Assembly: GCF_006385705.1 (NCBI RefSeq)
Contig: NZ_VFRQ01000004.1
Span: forward strand, 248,001 to 312,000
Origin: Pontibacter mangrovi
Lineage (GTDB): Bacteria; Bacteroidota; Bacteroidia; Cytophagales; Hymenobacteraceae
Direction: 5' to 3'
DNA length: 64,000 bases
Position 1 is the first letter of the stretch, and the number at the start of each line of letters is the position of its first letter. A model generated the notes under the pieces. It did not search any database and had not been told where the DNA came from. It was given only the letters and a program-made list of their open reading frames with translations. Below are positions 26,721 to 35,896 of this stretch, piece by piece. A program made the translations under genes and the position numbers.

Positions 26721-29123
26721 TTAATCGGCACGAAGCGCTTTTACAGGATCTGCCGTAGCAGCCTTTATAGCGTGAAAACTAACTGTGAGCAGGGCAATGA
26801 GCATGGATACTAAACCTGCGGTAGCAAATAGCCACCAGCTGATTTCTGTTCGGTAAGCAAAGTCCTGTAGCCACACATGCATACTATACCAGGTGATGGG
26901 TACAGCCAGCGCAACGGCCAACAACACCAGCATGGCAAAATGGCGGGACAGTAACAGGACAATGCCCGTGACCGTGCTTCCTAGTACTTTCCGGATGCCA
27001 ATTTCTTTGGTGCGTTGTTCGGCGGTATAGGACGACAACCCAAAGAGACCCAGGCAGGCGACGATGATGGTAAGTATGGAGAAGTAGGTAAAGATGGTGA
27101 GCATCTTTGCTTCAGCCCTGTACTGCTGTTGAAAGCTCTCATCCAGGAAATGGTAATCCATAGGGTATTCCGGGAAATGATTTTGCCATACCCGTTCCAT
27201 GTTTTTCAGGGTTGCAGCGACGTTAGCCCGTGCATTGATGCGGGCCAGAAGCGTTCCAAAGTTTGGGTCCAACATGATGACCAGCGGCTCTATTTTAGAA
27301 TGCAGCGATTTGTAGTTAAAGTCCTGCACCACACCAATTACTTTGCCGTTGGTCGTATCGGCCCAGCTGCCTCTTATACTCTTACCCACCGCATTGCCCG
27401 TCCAGCCAAACTCTCTTGCAGCCGCCTGGTTAATGATGTAGCCGTTCTGGTGATCCGTCTGGATAGATTCAGAGAAATCTCTGCCCTCAACCAACTTTAC
27501 CTGCATCACCTGCAGGTAGTTATAGCCTACCCTAAAGTTGTTCAGGGATTTCTTAATCACTTTGTGGTCTATATCTATAAGGAAAGGAAAGACATTGACA
27601 GGCTGCCCGGGCAGGCTTTGGGTAGAGGAAGTATGCAGAACCTGTGGCAGGGAGAGCAGTTCTTTCTTGATAAGGGCAAGGTTCTCCTTCTGTTTTACCC
27701 AACCGATAGCCGGGATTTTAACTGCAATAACCTGCTCTTTATTAAACCCAAGCTCCTTATTCTTGAGGAATAGCATTTGGCTGTAAACCACCACGGTACC
27801 CATTATCAGCACCAGCGAAACCGTAAACTGCACCACCACAAGTGCCTTCCGAAGTATAGCGCCGCCTGCGGTAGGTATTTGGTGCGCTTTCAGTACCTCA
27901 GCAGGCTTGTAGCGCGACAGGAAAAATGCAGGATAGCTGCCTGCCCCCACGCCAATCAGTAAAATGAGCATAACAAGCGCTACTGCCAGGCCAGGGGTAA
28001 GCAGGAAAACCGTATCAATCTGCTTTTCTGTAACCGCATTGAAGGTTGGGAGTATTAGCTCGACTATGACAAGGGCCAGAAAAGTGGCTATTAACGTCAG
28101 AAACACTGACTCCGCCAGGAACTGAAGCACTACTTGCGTGCGACTGGCGCCTGCCACCTTACGCAACCCCACTTCCCGGGCTCGCTTGGCTGAGCGGGCT
28201 GTGGCCAGGTTGATGTAATTGATAGAGGCGATGGCCAGTATAAACGCGGCAACAACTGCAAAAAGGTACACATAGGCTTTGTCCCCAACCTCCGATATAG
28301 GGTATTCCCGTGCGTTGTCCATATAGGCCTCTGTAAGGTGCTGAAGATGGAATCTCAAGTCCGTAGGACCGTTGCCTGAGAGCTGTCCTTTTACCTTGCG
28401 TTCGTAAAAGCCCGGAAGCTTGTGCTGGAGCGTTGCTGCCTGCTCCGGGTTATGAAGCTTTAGGTAGGTATAGGCACTGAGGTTATCCCAACTGCTTAGA
28501 AAGTACAGGTATTCGCCGGCGCCTACATGCAGTGGTATAAACACATCTGCCTTAATGTGGGAAGGGGCTGCCACAGAGATGACACCTGTTACCTGCAAAG
28601 GAGTTTGTATATGCTTCAGCACTTTCCCCATCGCCTCCGCTGCGCCTCCAAAAAACTTGCGAGCAACTTCCTCCGTCAGCACGACAGAGTTCGGGTGTTT
28701 GAAGGCAGTGGCTGGGTTTCCGGCCACAAAAGGAAAATCTAACACCTCAAAGGCATTGCTGTCTGCATACATGACATGCTTTATATAGAATGCCTTGTCA
28801 TCGGTTCGCAGCGCCTGTTCTCCTACAGGCAAGAGGCGTGTGGCGTGCACCACTTCCGGGTATTCGGCTACCAAGGCAGGAGCCAGTGGCCCAGGCGATG
28901 CGGCTACTCGGTGAATATCACCATTCAAGCTGGCGTCGCTAACAACTCTGTAAATTCTATCAGCGTCTGAAAAATGCTTGTCATAGCTAAGTTCGTCGTG
29001 AATGTAGAGGAAAATGAGGATACAGGCTGAAATGCCCATTGCCAACCCAACTATGTTTATCGCCGCGTATGCTTTGTTTCTGGTGACATTTCGCCAGGTG
29101 GTAAGCCAGTAGTTATATAGCAT
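26721..29123 (-). CDS. MacB/FtsX-type ABC transporter permease
   Basis: An 800-residue paralogue of the next gene with the same order: N-terminal helix (NKAYAAINIVGLAMGISACILIFLYI), first periplasmic core domain, four-helix FtsX block after NLATARSAKRAREVGLRKVAGAS, a second core domain and a C-terminal FtsX block after EIGIRKVLGST. It lies 87 bases after the ATPase gene and 46 before the second permease. Such tandem large permeases may form a heterodimer in a tripartite MacAB-like export system. Confidence 0.93.
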   Translation of the reverse strand: MLYNYWLTTWRNVTRNKAYAAINIVGLAMGISACILIFLYIHDELSYDKHFSDADRIYRVVSDASLNGDIHRVAASPGPLAPALVAEYPEVVHATRLLPVGEQALRTDDKAFYIKHVMYADSNAFEVLDFPFVAGNPATAFKHPNSVVLTEEVARKFFGGAAEAMGKVLKHIQTPLQVTGVISVAAPSHIKADVFIPLHVGAGEYLYFLSSWDNLSAYTYLKLHNPEQAATLQHKLPGFYERKVKGQLSGNGPTDLRFHLQHLTEAYMDNAREYPISEVGDKAYVYLFAVVAAFILAIASINYINLATARSAKRAREVGLRKVAGASRTQVVLQFLAESVFLTLIATFLALVIVELILPTFNAVTEKQIDTVFLLTPGLAVALVMLILLIGVGAGSYPAFFLSRYKPAEVLKAHQIPTAGGAILRKALVVVQFTVSLVLIMGTVVVYSQMLFLKNKELGFNKEQVIAVKIPAIGWVKQKENLALIKKELLSLPQVLHTSSTQSLPGQPVNVFPFLIDIDHKVIKKSLNNFRVGYNYLQVMQVKLVEGRDFSESIQTDHQNGYIINQAAAREFGWTGNAVGKSIRGSWADTTNGKVIGVVQDFNYKSLHSKIEPLVIMLDPNFGTLLARINARANVAATLKNMERVWQNHFPEYPMDYHFLDESFQQQYRAEAKMLTIFTYFSILTIIVACLGLFGLSSYTAEQRTKEIGIRKVLGSTVTGIVLLLSRHFAMLVLLAVALAVPITWYSMHVWLQDFAYRTEISWWLFATAGLVSMLIALLTVSFHAIKAATADPVKALRAD

Positions 29124-29210
29124 AGGTATAAAGTTGAAGTTGGGTTTACTCTACACTGTCGCCAGCCCCTACAGCATTTTCTGACGCTGTGGGGGCTGAT
29201 GCAGTATACT

Positions 29211-29930
29211 TTACAGCAGCTCGGCTGCGTGGCGCTTCACGTTCAGGTTTTCTGTTACAATCTGGCCGTCGAACAGGTTGACGATGCGGTGGGCATACTC
29301 GGCATCGGTAGGGGAGTGCGTTACCATTACCACGGTGGTGCCGGCGTCGTTTAGTTCGGATAGCAGTTGCATTACCTCACGGCCGTGAACAGAGTCCAGG
29401 TTACCTGTCGGTTCGTCGGCAAGTATAAGCGCAGGCTCCGATACCACGGCTCTGGCAATGGCGGCACGCTGCTGCTGTCCCCCCGAGAGCTGCTGCGGGA
29501 AATGGTTGCGGCGGTGCGCAATGCCCATGCGCTCCATGGCCTGAAGGGTGCGCTGCGCCATCTCAGATTTAGAGTAACCCAGGTAAGCCAGCGGCAGGGC
29601 AATGTTCTCCTCCACAGTCAGCTCGTCTATCAGGTTAAAGCTTTGGAACACGAAGCCCAGGTTTTCCTTGCGCAGCTTGGCACGCTGGCGCTCCGACACA
29701 TTGGCCACCTCCTGGCCCAGAAACTTAAAGCTACCGGACGAAGGGCTATCCAACATGCCCAGGATGTTGAGCAACGTAGACTTGCCGCAGCCCGACGGGC
29801 CCATTATGGCCACAAACTCACCGCGCTTTATTTTCAGGTCCACGCCGGCCAGGGCAGTGGTCTCTACGGTATCGGTGATGTACTTCTTCTGCAGGTTCTG
29901 CGTGTCGATTACTAGTTCTTGCTTGCTCAT
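29211..29930 (-). CDS. ABC transporter ATP-binding protein (MacB/LolD-like)
   Basis: A 239-residue ATPase. Walker [10 protein letters not shown] lies at 44-52, the Q-loop near [12 protein letters not shown], the signature LSGGQQQR near 142, Walker [13 protein letters not shown] just after, and the H-loop VTHS near 195. This composition is typical of the LolD/FtsE/MacB group that powers FtsX-type permeases by mechanotransmission. The start at 29930 (MSKQEL) gives the usual family N terminus; an ATG six codons upstream is possible. It powers the two permeases that follow. Confidence 0.95.
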   Translation of the reverse strand: MSKQELVIDTQNLQKKYITDTVETTALAGVDLKIKRGEFVAIMGPSGCGKSTLLNILGMLDSPSSGSFKFLGQEVANVSERQRAKLRKENLGFVFQSFNLIDELTVEENIALPLAYLGYSKSEMAQRTLQAMERMGIAHRRNHFPQQLSGGQQQRAAIARAVVSEPALILADEPTGNLDSVHGREVMQLLSELNDAGTTVVMVTHSPTDAEYAHRIVNLFDGQIVTENLNVKRHAAELL

Positions 29931-30055
29931 GGTTCTTGCTGTTGTCAATGTTTTTATAGTTTTATTTTGTACTGATGGAGTGTTGCGTTACTGGTTGCTA
30001 ATTGTTGTTTCCTCAATTTTATAGGTAAGAGAAAAAGCAATCATCAATCAACAAT

Positions 30056-31339
30056 TTACTTCAATTCTAACTGGTCAATGTCGCCGTAGCTGTCGTAGGA
30101 GGAGAGTACTACTTTCTCGCCCGGCTGCAGTCCCTCCAGCACTTCGTAGTGCTTCGGGTTCTGTCGGCCCAGTTTTATCTTGCGCTTCTCGGCGTAGCTT
30201 CCTGATTCGTTTAGCACAAATATCCAGTTGCCGCCTGTGCTCTGGTAAAAGCCGCCTTTCGGTAACAGCACGGCCTGTGCGCCGTCGTTCAGGGTCAGCT
30301 CGATCTGGAGCGTCTGGCCGCGGCGGATGCCTTTGGGTGCGCCCTCGGCAAACTCCAGGTCCACCTGAAACGTGTTGTTCTGCACTTCGGGAAACACTTT
30401 GGCTACCGTTACTTTGTAGCTTTTGCCGTTAAACTCGAAGGTGCCGTCCAGGCCGGGGTGTACTCTGGAGATGTAGTGCTCGTCTATGTTGGCCTTTACT
30501 TTGTAGCCGTTCAGGTCGTCAATCTGGCCAATATTCTCGCCCGGCGCTTTCGACTCGCCCACCTCCGCCTTCAGGGTGGATAGCTGACCGGTGAAGGGAG
30601 CCGTTACATACAGGTTGTTAAGCGTGTTGCGGGCCATGCCGATGTTGGCCTCCATGCGGCGGATCGACTCGTCGAGCTGCTTCAGGCGGTCGTTCATCAG
30701 TTTGGTGTCCTGCTTCACGGAGCGCTCTGCCAGGGTTTGGCGGGTATTCAGGTACTCATACTCATCCTTGGCAGCCTCATACTCCTCCCGCGAAATCACC
30801 TTCTCCTCAATCAGCAGCTTGTTGCGCTCATACTTGCGCTTGGCCAGGGCCAGCTGATACTTTATCTCCGCCAGGTCATTCTCCTTCCGGATCAGGTCCT
30901 GCTTCATGGTGATCTCAGAGTTCTGTCGCTCGTTCATCAGGTCGTAGAGCTGCGCCTCGCGGGTCATAAAGTCGATCTGGAGCGTGGTGTTGGAGAGCTT
31001 CAGAATAGTATCGCCTTTCTCTACCATCTTGCCGTCATCGGTGTAAATTTTCTCTACGCGGCCGCCTTCGGTTATATCCAGGTAAAAGGTCTTGAGGGGC
31101 TCTACGGTGCCATCAACGGCTATAAACTCCTGGAACCTGCCTTGGCTAACCTGCCCGGTCGTAATGCGCTTGCTGTCTACGTTCAGGGTGGAGCTATGCT
31201 CGGCAAACAGCAGGTTGTACAGTACCAGCACCAGGCCAATGGCCCCGGCTGCAATCAGAATAATCTTCTTCGGCGTTGTTTTTTTCTTTTCAATTACGCG
31301 ATCCATAGTAGTAGCTTGTGGTCGAGGGGATTTTTTCAT
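30056..31339 (-). CDS. HlyD-family periplasmic adaptor subunit
   Basis: A 427-residue membrane-fusion protein. A basic N terminus is followed by one membrane helix (about 25-45), a biotinyl-lipoyl-like domain (FIAVDGTVEPLKTFYLDITEGGRVEKIYTDDGKMVEKGDTIL), a long alpha-helical hairpin (about 125-235) and beta-barrel and membrane-proximal domains ending with VLEGLQPGEKVVLSSYDSYGDIDQLELK. It would bridge the MacB-like permeases and TolC. It is the first gene of the operon; a sigma-54-like promoter lies 17-36 bases before its ATG. Confidence 0.93.
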   Translation of the reverse strand: MKKSPRPQATTMDRVIEKKKTTPKKIILIAAGAIGLVLVLYNLLFAEHSSTLNVDSKRITTGQVSQGRFQEFIAVDGTVEPLKTFYLDITEGGRVEKIYTDDGKMVEKGDTILKLSNTTLQIDFMTREAQLYDLMNERQNSEITMKQDLIRKENDLAEIKYQLALAKRKYERNKLLIEEKVISREEYEAAKDEYEYLNTRQTLAERSVKQDTKLMNDRLKQLDESIRRMEANIGMARNTLNNLYVTAPFTGQLSTLKAEVGESKAPGENIGQIDDLNGYKVKANIDEHYISRVHPGLDGTFEFNGKSYKVTVAKVFPEVQNNTFQVDLEFAEGAPKGIRRGQTLQIELTLNDGAQAVLLPKGGFYQSTGGNWIFVLNESGSYAEKRKIKLGRQNPKHYEVLEGLQPGEKVVLSSYDSYGDIDQLELK

Positions 31340-31355
31340 AGTCTCCTTAACCCGC

Positions 31356-31375
31356 TTGCCAATTAATGTGCCAAA
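31356..31375 (-). promoter_or_regulatory. Candidate sigma-54 promoter of the efflux operon
   Basis: On the minus strand the site reads TTTGGCACATTAATTGGCAA. The -24 box TTGGCAC is perfect. The -12 element is TTGGCA instead of TTGCA, which makes the GG-to-GC spacing 11 instead of 10 bases. Support comes from its position directly before hlyD, the NtrC-type activator gene coded divergently and dyads about 80-105 bases upstream. Confidence 0.5.
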
Positions 31376-31449
31376 GATTTTAATTAATTGATAATCAATA
31401 CTTTATGTTAAAGTATATGTTTGTGGCTATGTCTTGAGTGTACGGAAGC

Positions 31450-31476
31450 GGACACTACGGTGTCCTGTACCGAACA
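31450..31476. promoter_or_regulatory. Dyad cluster, candidate enhancer site for the NtrC-type regulator
   Basis: GGACAC-TACG-GTGTCC is a perfect dyad (31450-31465). The TGTCC half also pairs with GAACA at 31472-31476, giving an overlapping second dyad. The cluster lies upstream of the sigma-54-like site and in the leader of the regulator gene, so it could serve both activation and autoregulation. Confidence 0.4.
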
Positions 31477-31600
31477 GCAGTTGGAAAGGGGTGTCACAAC
31501 TGGCTGCTGCGGCAATTTATAGTTTAGTGTAAGCATGGCATATTGCACAGGAAAAACGTACTTTTACATATACACAGCGCACACAACACAATAAAAAACT

Positions 31601-32989
31601 ATGAGTAAGATTTCCTGTAAGGTATTGGTGGTGGATGATGAGGAGGATATTCTGGTAGCTGGCAGATTGCTGCTAAAACAGCATTTCGAGACGGTCATTA
31701 CAACCTCGGACCCTTATAAAATACCCGCCCTGCTGCAGGACCATAGCTTTGACGTAGTGCTGCTGGACATGAACTACAGTACCGGCGCCACCTCCAGCAA
31801 AGAGGGGTTTCACTGGCTGAAGCAGATTTTGCAGCTCTCCCCCAAAACCACTGTTATTTTAATGACCGCCTACGGCGACATTGAACTGGCCGTGCGGGCC
31901 CTGAAGGAGGGAGCCTCAGACTTTGTACTGAAACCCTGGCAAAACGAAAAACTGGTGGCCATACTTAAATCGGCTTGCCAGAACCGCAGCGCCCAGGCCA
32001 CTGGCAAGCGCAGCGCCGAAAAAGCCGAACGCGACAATACAGCCTTTCATTACGATGGGTTTATAGGCGTGTCGCCGGCCATGCAGCGCGTGTACCAGAC
32101 TATAGAGAAAGTAGCAGCCACCGAGGCCAACGTGCTTATACTTGGCGAGAACGGAACAGGGAAGGAAGTGGCTGCCCGTGCCATCCACCGCAAGTCCAAG
32201 CGGGCCAAACAGGTGTTTGAGATCGTGGACCTTGGGGCCGTGAGCGCCACCTTGTTTGAGAGCGAGCTGTTTGGGCATGCCCGCGGCGCCTTTACCGACG
32301 CCAAAGAGGAGCGGGCAGGCCGGCTGGAGGCTGCCTCAGGCGGTACGCTGTTTTTAGATGAGATCGGCAACCTCTCGCTGGCGCTGCAGGCAAAGCTGCT
32401 GACCGTGCTGCAAAGCCGGCAGGTGGTGCGGTTGGGCACCAACAAGCCGCGCCCCATCGATATCCGCCTGATCTGCGCCACCAACATGCCGCTTTACGAG
32501 ATGGTGCGGGAGGGCACTTTCCGGCAGGACCTGCTTTACCGCATCAACACCGTGGAGATACACCTGCCGCCCCTGCGCGAGCGCCGCGAGGACATCAAAC
32601 TTCTGGCCGGGCACTTCCTGAAAGTATACCGCCAGAAATACGACCGCCCGGAGCTGCAACTGAACAGCGAAACGCTGCGCCGCCTAAACGAATACCACTG
32701 GCCGGGCAACATCCGCGAACTGGACCATGCCATGGAGCGCGCCGTTATACTTTGCGACGGCAACCAACTGCACCCCGACGATTTCTACTTTGCCCCCTCC
32801 GAAGGAGAGCATCATAAGCAGCAGGCCCTGGAGACCATCGCCGAAAGCGACTACACCCTGGAGGCCCTGGAAAAAATGATGGTGCAGAAGGCGCTGGTAA
32901 AGCACTCCGGCAACATCACCCATGCCGCTAAAGAACTGGGCATCACGCGCACGGCCCTCTACCGCAGAATAGAGAAGCATGGCCTATAA
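31601..32989 (+). CDS. NtrC-family sigma-54-dependent response regulator
   Basis: A 462-residue activator with three domains: receiver (1-125, phosphorylated at D56 in LLDMNYS), AAA+ sigma-54 interaction domain (about 150-385, Walker A GENGTGKE, Walker B GGTLFLDEIG) and a Fis-type helix-turn-helix (SGNITHAAKELGITRTALYRRIEKHGL). The sigma-54 contact loop reads GAFTDA at 229-234 instead of the canonical GAFTGA. The gene overlaps the kinase gene by 11 bases and is divergent from the efflux operon, its likely target. Confidence 0.95.
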   Translation: MSKISCKVLVVDDEEDILVAGRLLLKQHFETVITTSDPYKIPALLQDHSFDVVLLDMNYSTGATSSKEGFHWLKQILQLSPKTTVILMTAYGDIELAVRALKEGASDFVLKPWQNEKLVAILKSACQNRSAQATGKRSAEKAERDNTAFHYDGFIGVSPAMQRVYQTIEKVAATEANVLILGENGTGKEVAARAIHRKSKRAKQVFEIVDLGAVSATLFESELFGHARGAFTDAKEERAGRLEAASGGTLFLDEIGNLSLALQAKLLTVLQSRQVVRLGTNKPRPIDIRLICATNMPLYEMVREGTFRQDLLYRINTVEIHLPPLRERREDIKLLAGHFLKVYRQKYDRPELQLNSETLRRLNEYHWPGNIRELDHAMERAVILCDGNQLHPDDFYFAPSEGEHHKQQALETIAESDYTLEALEKMMVQKALVKHSGNITHAAKELGITRTALYRRIEKHGL

Positions 32990-34355
32990 CGGGTTTCGCG
33001 TAAAGCTACTGCTGCGCCTGCTGTTGCTGGTAGGCGTGGTGCTACTGCTCATGCTGGTGCTCTTCCGCACCGATTGGTACATTACGGCCCTGTTGCTGTT
33101 CCTGCTGGTGCTCTTCCTCCTATACGACCTGGTGCATTTCGTGGAGCGTACCAACCGCGACATCAGCAGCTTTCTGCAGTCCATACGCCACTCCGACTTT
33201 ACGCAGCGCTTTGCCACGGAGGGCGCAAATGCTTCCTACCGCGAGCTCTATCAGAGCTTCAATAGTATTTCGGAGGCTTTCCTGCAGGTAAAAACGGAAA
33301 AGCAGGCGCACTACCATTACTTGCAGGCTGTAGTGGAGCAGGTGGGCGTGGGTATACTTTCTTTTGATGAGGAAGGAGAGGTGCAGCTGGTGAACCATGT
33401 AACCAAAGAGCTGCTGCACGTGCCGCACCTGCGGCACATAGACGCGCTGGAGCGGGTTAGTCCGGAACTGGTGCAGGCTCTATATAGTATAAGGCCAAAC
33501 GAGAAACGGCTTGTAACGCTGCAAAGCAATGTAGAGCCGGTGCTCCTAAACCTGAACGCGAATGAGCTGCAGCTGCAGGGCCAGCTTGTAAAAATCGTGA
33601 CGCTGCAGAACATCCAAACGGAGCTGGAGGAGCAGGAACTGCAAACCTGGCAAAAAGTAATCCGGGTGCTGACGCACGAGATCATGAACTCGGTGACGCC
33701 GGTGGTATCGCTAACGTCTACCCTGAACAACCTGCTGGAGCAGGAGGTGGTGCAGCCCCTGGCCGCCGGTAAAAGTATAAACGAAGAGGTGCTGGAAGAT
33801 ATGCAGGCAGGGCTGCAGACCATTGAGAAACGCAGCGCCGGCATGCTGCACTTTGTGAAAAACTACCGACGCCTGATGCGCTTGCCGGCCTCAGAGCTAA
33901 AACCAGTGCGCATCGCAGCCCTGCTGCGCAACGTGCACCTGCTGCTAAAACAGCAGGCAGAGGAGCAGCGCATGCGTCTGAAAATATTTTTGCCCGATGA
34001 GAGAACAGAAGTGCTGGCAGATGCCGAGCAGCTGGAGCAGGTGCTCATCAACCTGATAAAAAATGCCATGGAGGCAAGTGTAGGCAAGAAAAACGCTAGC
34101 GTGGAAGTAGTGGCCTATGCACCGGAGGGCGAACGGGACCGGCTACGCATCGATGTTACCGACAACGGCCCCGGCATACCCGATGACGTGCTGGACAAGA
34201 TCTTTATACCTTTTTATACTACTAAAAAGCAGGGATCCGGTATTGGCCTCAGCCTATCCAAGCAAATAATGCGGCAGCATGGCGGCAGCATCCGCGTTAA
34301 GACTCAGCCCGGCGAAACTACGTTCACCCTCATGCTGAAGAGACCAGGGGGATGA
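32979..34355 (+). CDS. Sensor histidine kinase partner of the NtrC-type regulator
   Basis: A 458-residue kinase with two N-terminal membrane helices (about 8-28 and 31-50) and almost no periplasmic loop, a PAS-like segment (VVEQVGVGILSFDEEGEVQLVN), an H-box RVLTHEIMNSVTP with the phosphorylated histidine, and HATPase motifs N (INLIKNAMEAS), G1 (DNGPGIPDD) and G2 (GSGIGLSLSKQI). With so little outside the membrane it probably senses envelope or membrane state or an internal signal. It is translationally coupled to the regulator gene. Confidence 0.94.
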   Translation: MAYNGFRVKLLLRLLLLVGVVLLLMLVLFRTDWYITALLLFLLVLFLLYDLVHFVERTNRDISSFLQSIRHSDFTQRFATEGANASYRELYQSFNSISEAFLQVKTEKQAHYHYLQAVVEQVGVGILSFDEEGEVQLVNHVTKELLHVPHLRHIDALERVSPELVQALYSIRPNEKRLVTLQSNVEPVLLNLNANELQLQGQLVKIVTLQNIQTELEEQELQTWQKVIRVLTHEIMNSVTPVVSLTSTLNNLLEQEVVQPLAAGKSINEEVLEDMQAGLQTIEKRSAGMLHFVKNYRRLMRLPASELKPVRIAALLRNVHLLLKQQAEEQRMRLKIFLPDERTEVLADAEQLEQVLINLIKNAMEASVGKKNASVEVVAYAPEGERDRLRIDVTDNGPGIPDDVLDKIFIPFYTTKKQGSGIGLSLSKQIMRQHGGSIRVKTQPGETTFTLMLKRPGG

Positions 34356-34429
34356 GGGAAGCCTGACTGAGCGTTTGAAGTATGAAAATCCACTTGCTCA
34401 TGCACAAATCACTCACCTAGGCTCAAAGA

Positions 34430-34735
34430 TTAAACATACTGCTGGATAACCTGCGTTAGCTGCTGCGCCGGCATGGCCCCCGACTGTCGCCATACCTGCT
34501 GGCCTTTATGGAAGAGGATAAAGGTAGGCACGCCCTGCACCCGAAACTGGGAGGCAGCTGTCTGGTTGTTGTCGATGTTGACTTTAACGACTTTCAGCTT
34601 CCCGTTAAACTGGCTGGCCACCTGCTGCACCACCGGGCTCATGGCCTTGCAAGGCCCGCACCAATCTGCATAAAAGTCTACCAGCACTGGCATTCCCGGG
34701 CTGTTGATCAGTTCCTGAAAAGATTTCTTTGCCAT
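34430..34735 (-). CDS. trxA: Thioredoxin
   Basis: A 101-residue thioredoxin with the active site WCGPC (C26 and C29), the conserved DFYADWCGPCK strand-helix, the cis-proline in GVPTFILF and the usual length. It reduces protein disulfides in the cytoplasm. It is convergent with the kinase gene and has no visible co-transcribed partner. Confidence 0.96.
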   Translation of the reverse strand: MAKKSFQELINSPGMPVLVDFYADWCGPCKAMSPVVQQVASQFNGKLKVVKVNIDNNQTAASQFRVQGVPTFILFHKGQQVWRQSGAMPAQQLTQVIQQYV

Positions 34736-34913
34736 CGCAGTCTGAGGTTTAATGTGCTACTAATACGCGGGGCAGCAGCATACAGTTGAGCATACAAGCT
34801 AGCTTTTCTAGCCTAAATTTCAAAACGCGCGCTGCCAGTGAAAAACTTGTAGGCGTCGCTTCACAATTATTTAAGAATTAGTATATTTATCTCTGGAAAA
34901 TTAATCAGCATTT

Positions 34914-35234
34914 ATGCCAACATATAACGGATCCGAGGGAGGCCAGATAGAGCCGGAAGTAGCGGCCAGCTACACGCAAAACTACCGGCAAAGTATAGCC
35001 GGCAAAGAAGGAGTGGCCAAGGCACATTTCTTCGGGCGCGACATCCTGCAGGCAATCCTGGAGCAGGAGGGGTGCATGGGCATCCGCATATACTATGGCA
35101 TAGACGAAAACGGGCAGAAGCAGTTGGTGCTGGTGGGCGCAAATGCCGACGGGGAAGACATGGAAGACGGCGTGATGGCTGATTTTTCGCATGTCTGCCC
35201 ACCTGACTGCGTAGCAAGTATACTAAACGGATGA
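34914..35234 (+). CDS. Conserved small protein with CPPDC motif, unknown
   Basis: A 106-residue acidic soluble protein without a signal peptide. Its middle (LEQEGCMGIRIYYGIDENGQKQLVLVGAN) looks like a mixed alpha/beta domain and its end has SHVCPPDC, two cysteines with three residues between them. I recognise no family. Its stop overlaps the start of the next gene (ATGATGG), making it the first of a four-gene coupled operon with a membrane protein and a two-component pair; a sensory or redox accessory role is only inferred from that. Confidence 0.75.
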   Translation: MPTYNGSEGGQIEPEVAASYTQNYRQSIAGKEGVAKAHFFGRDILQAILEQEGCMGIRIYYGIDENGQKQLVLVGANADGEDMEDGVMADFSHVCPPDCVASILNG

Positions 35235-35896
35235 TGGAGTTTTACCTGCGGGAAGTTTACCCGTGGTTGATCAAAGCCTCTACCTACAGTTTTCTGATTC
35301 CGTTGGTGGCAGGGTTCATACTTTTGCCAAAGCGCAAGAGCCGCCTCTTCCGGCTGCTGTTGTTTTACGCCGGATTTATTGGGTTAGGGGAGGTCGTAAG
35401 CCAGCTGACGGTGTTCCTGGGCACGAACAATAACTTATGGCTCGGGCATCTGTTCACACCGCTGGATTTCCTGTTGCTGGCCACCATATATTACTTTAGC
35501 TTTGAGAAACGCTTAATCAGGCGGAGCATCCAAGTAATGGTGGCCGTTGTGGTGGGGTTCAGTGCCTCCAGCGTGTTGTGGGGCGAAGCCATCACGCAGA
35601 TGAACTCGCAGCCGCGCATGCTGGCGGGGCTGCTGCTACTATGCATGGCCGTGCTATACCTGTACCAACTCATCAGCAAGCCAAACTATGTTTTCGTGGA
35701 CCGTGACCCTATTTTTGTGCTGAGCGCCGGGGTTATTGTTTTCCAGGCAGGCACGGCCATGGCCTACAACTTGTTTAACGAAGCCCTGGCGGAGTCTTAT
35801 GACGCCGCCAGAATGTGCCTTTCCGTAATCCTGGTGCTGAATATTTTATTCAGGGTAGTGTTGATGATGGCCATAAGGCGAGCCCCGGTGGTATGA
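35231..35896 (+). CDS. Seven-helix membrane protein, unknown
   Basis: A 221-residue protein with about seven hydrophobic helices (near 14-34, 42-62, 77-95, 102-120, 132-150, 160-182 and 192-215) and short loops. It overlaps the preceding gene by four bases and shares an ATGA overlap with the histidine kinase gene that follows. The arrangement suggests that it is the membrane sensing partner of the kinase, but no family was recognised. Confidence 0.75.
   Translation: MMEFYLREVYPWLIKASTYSFLIPLVAGFILLPKRKSRLFRLLLFYAGFIGLGEVVSQLTVFLGTNNNLWLGHLFTPLDFLLLATIYYFSFEKRLIRRSIQVMVAVVVGFSASSVLWGEAITQMNSQPRMLAGLLLLCMAVLYLYQLISKPNYVFVDRDPIFVLSAGVIVFQAGTAMAYNLFNEALAESYDAARMCLSVILVLNILFRVVLMMAIRRAPVV

Noticed and set aside
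31501-31516. TGGCTGCTGCGGCAAT as a plus-strand sigma-54 promoter for the regulator gene
   Set aside because: GG-to-GC spacing is 8 instead of 10 and the boxes match poorly.
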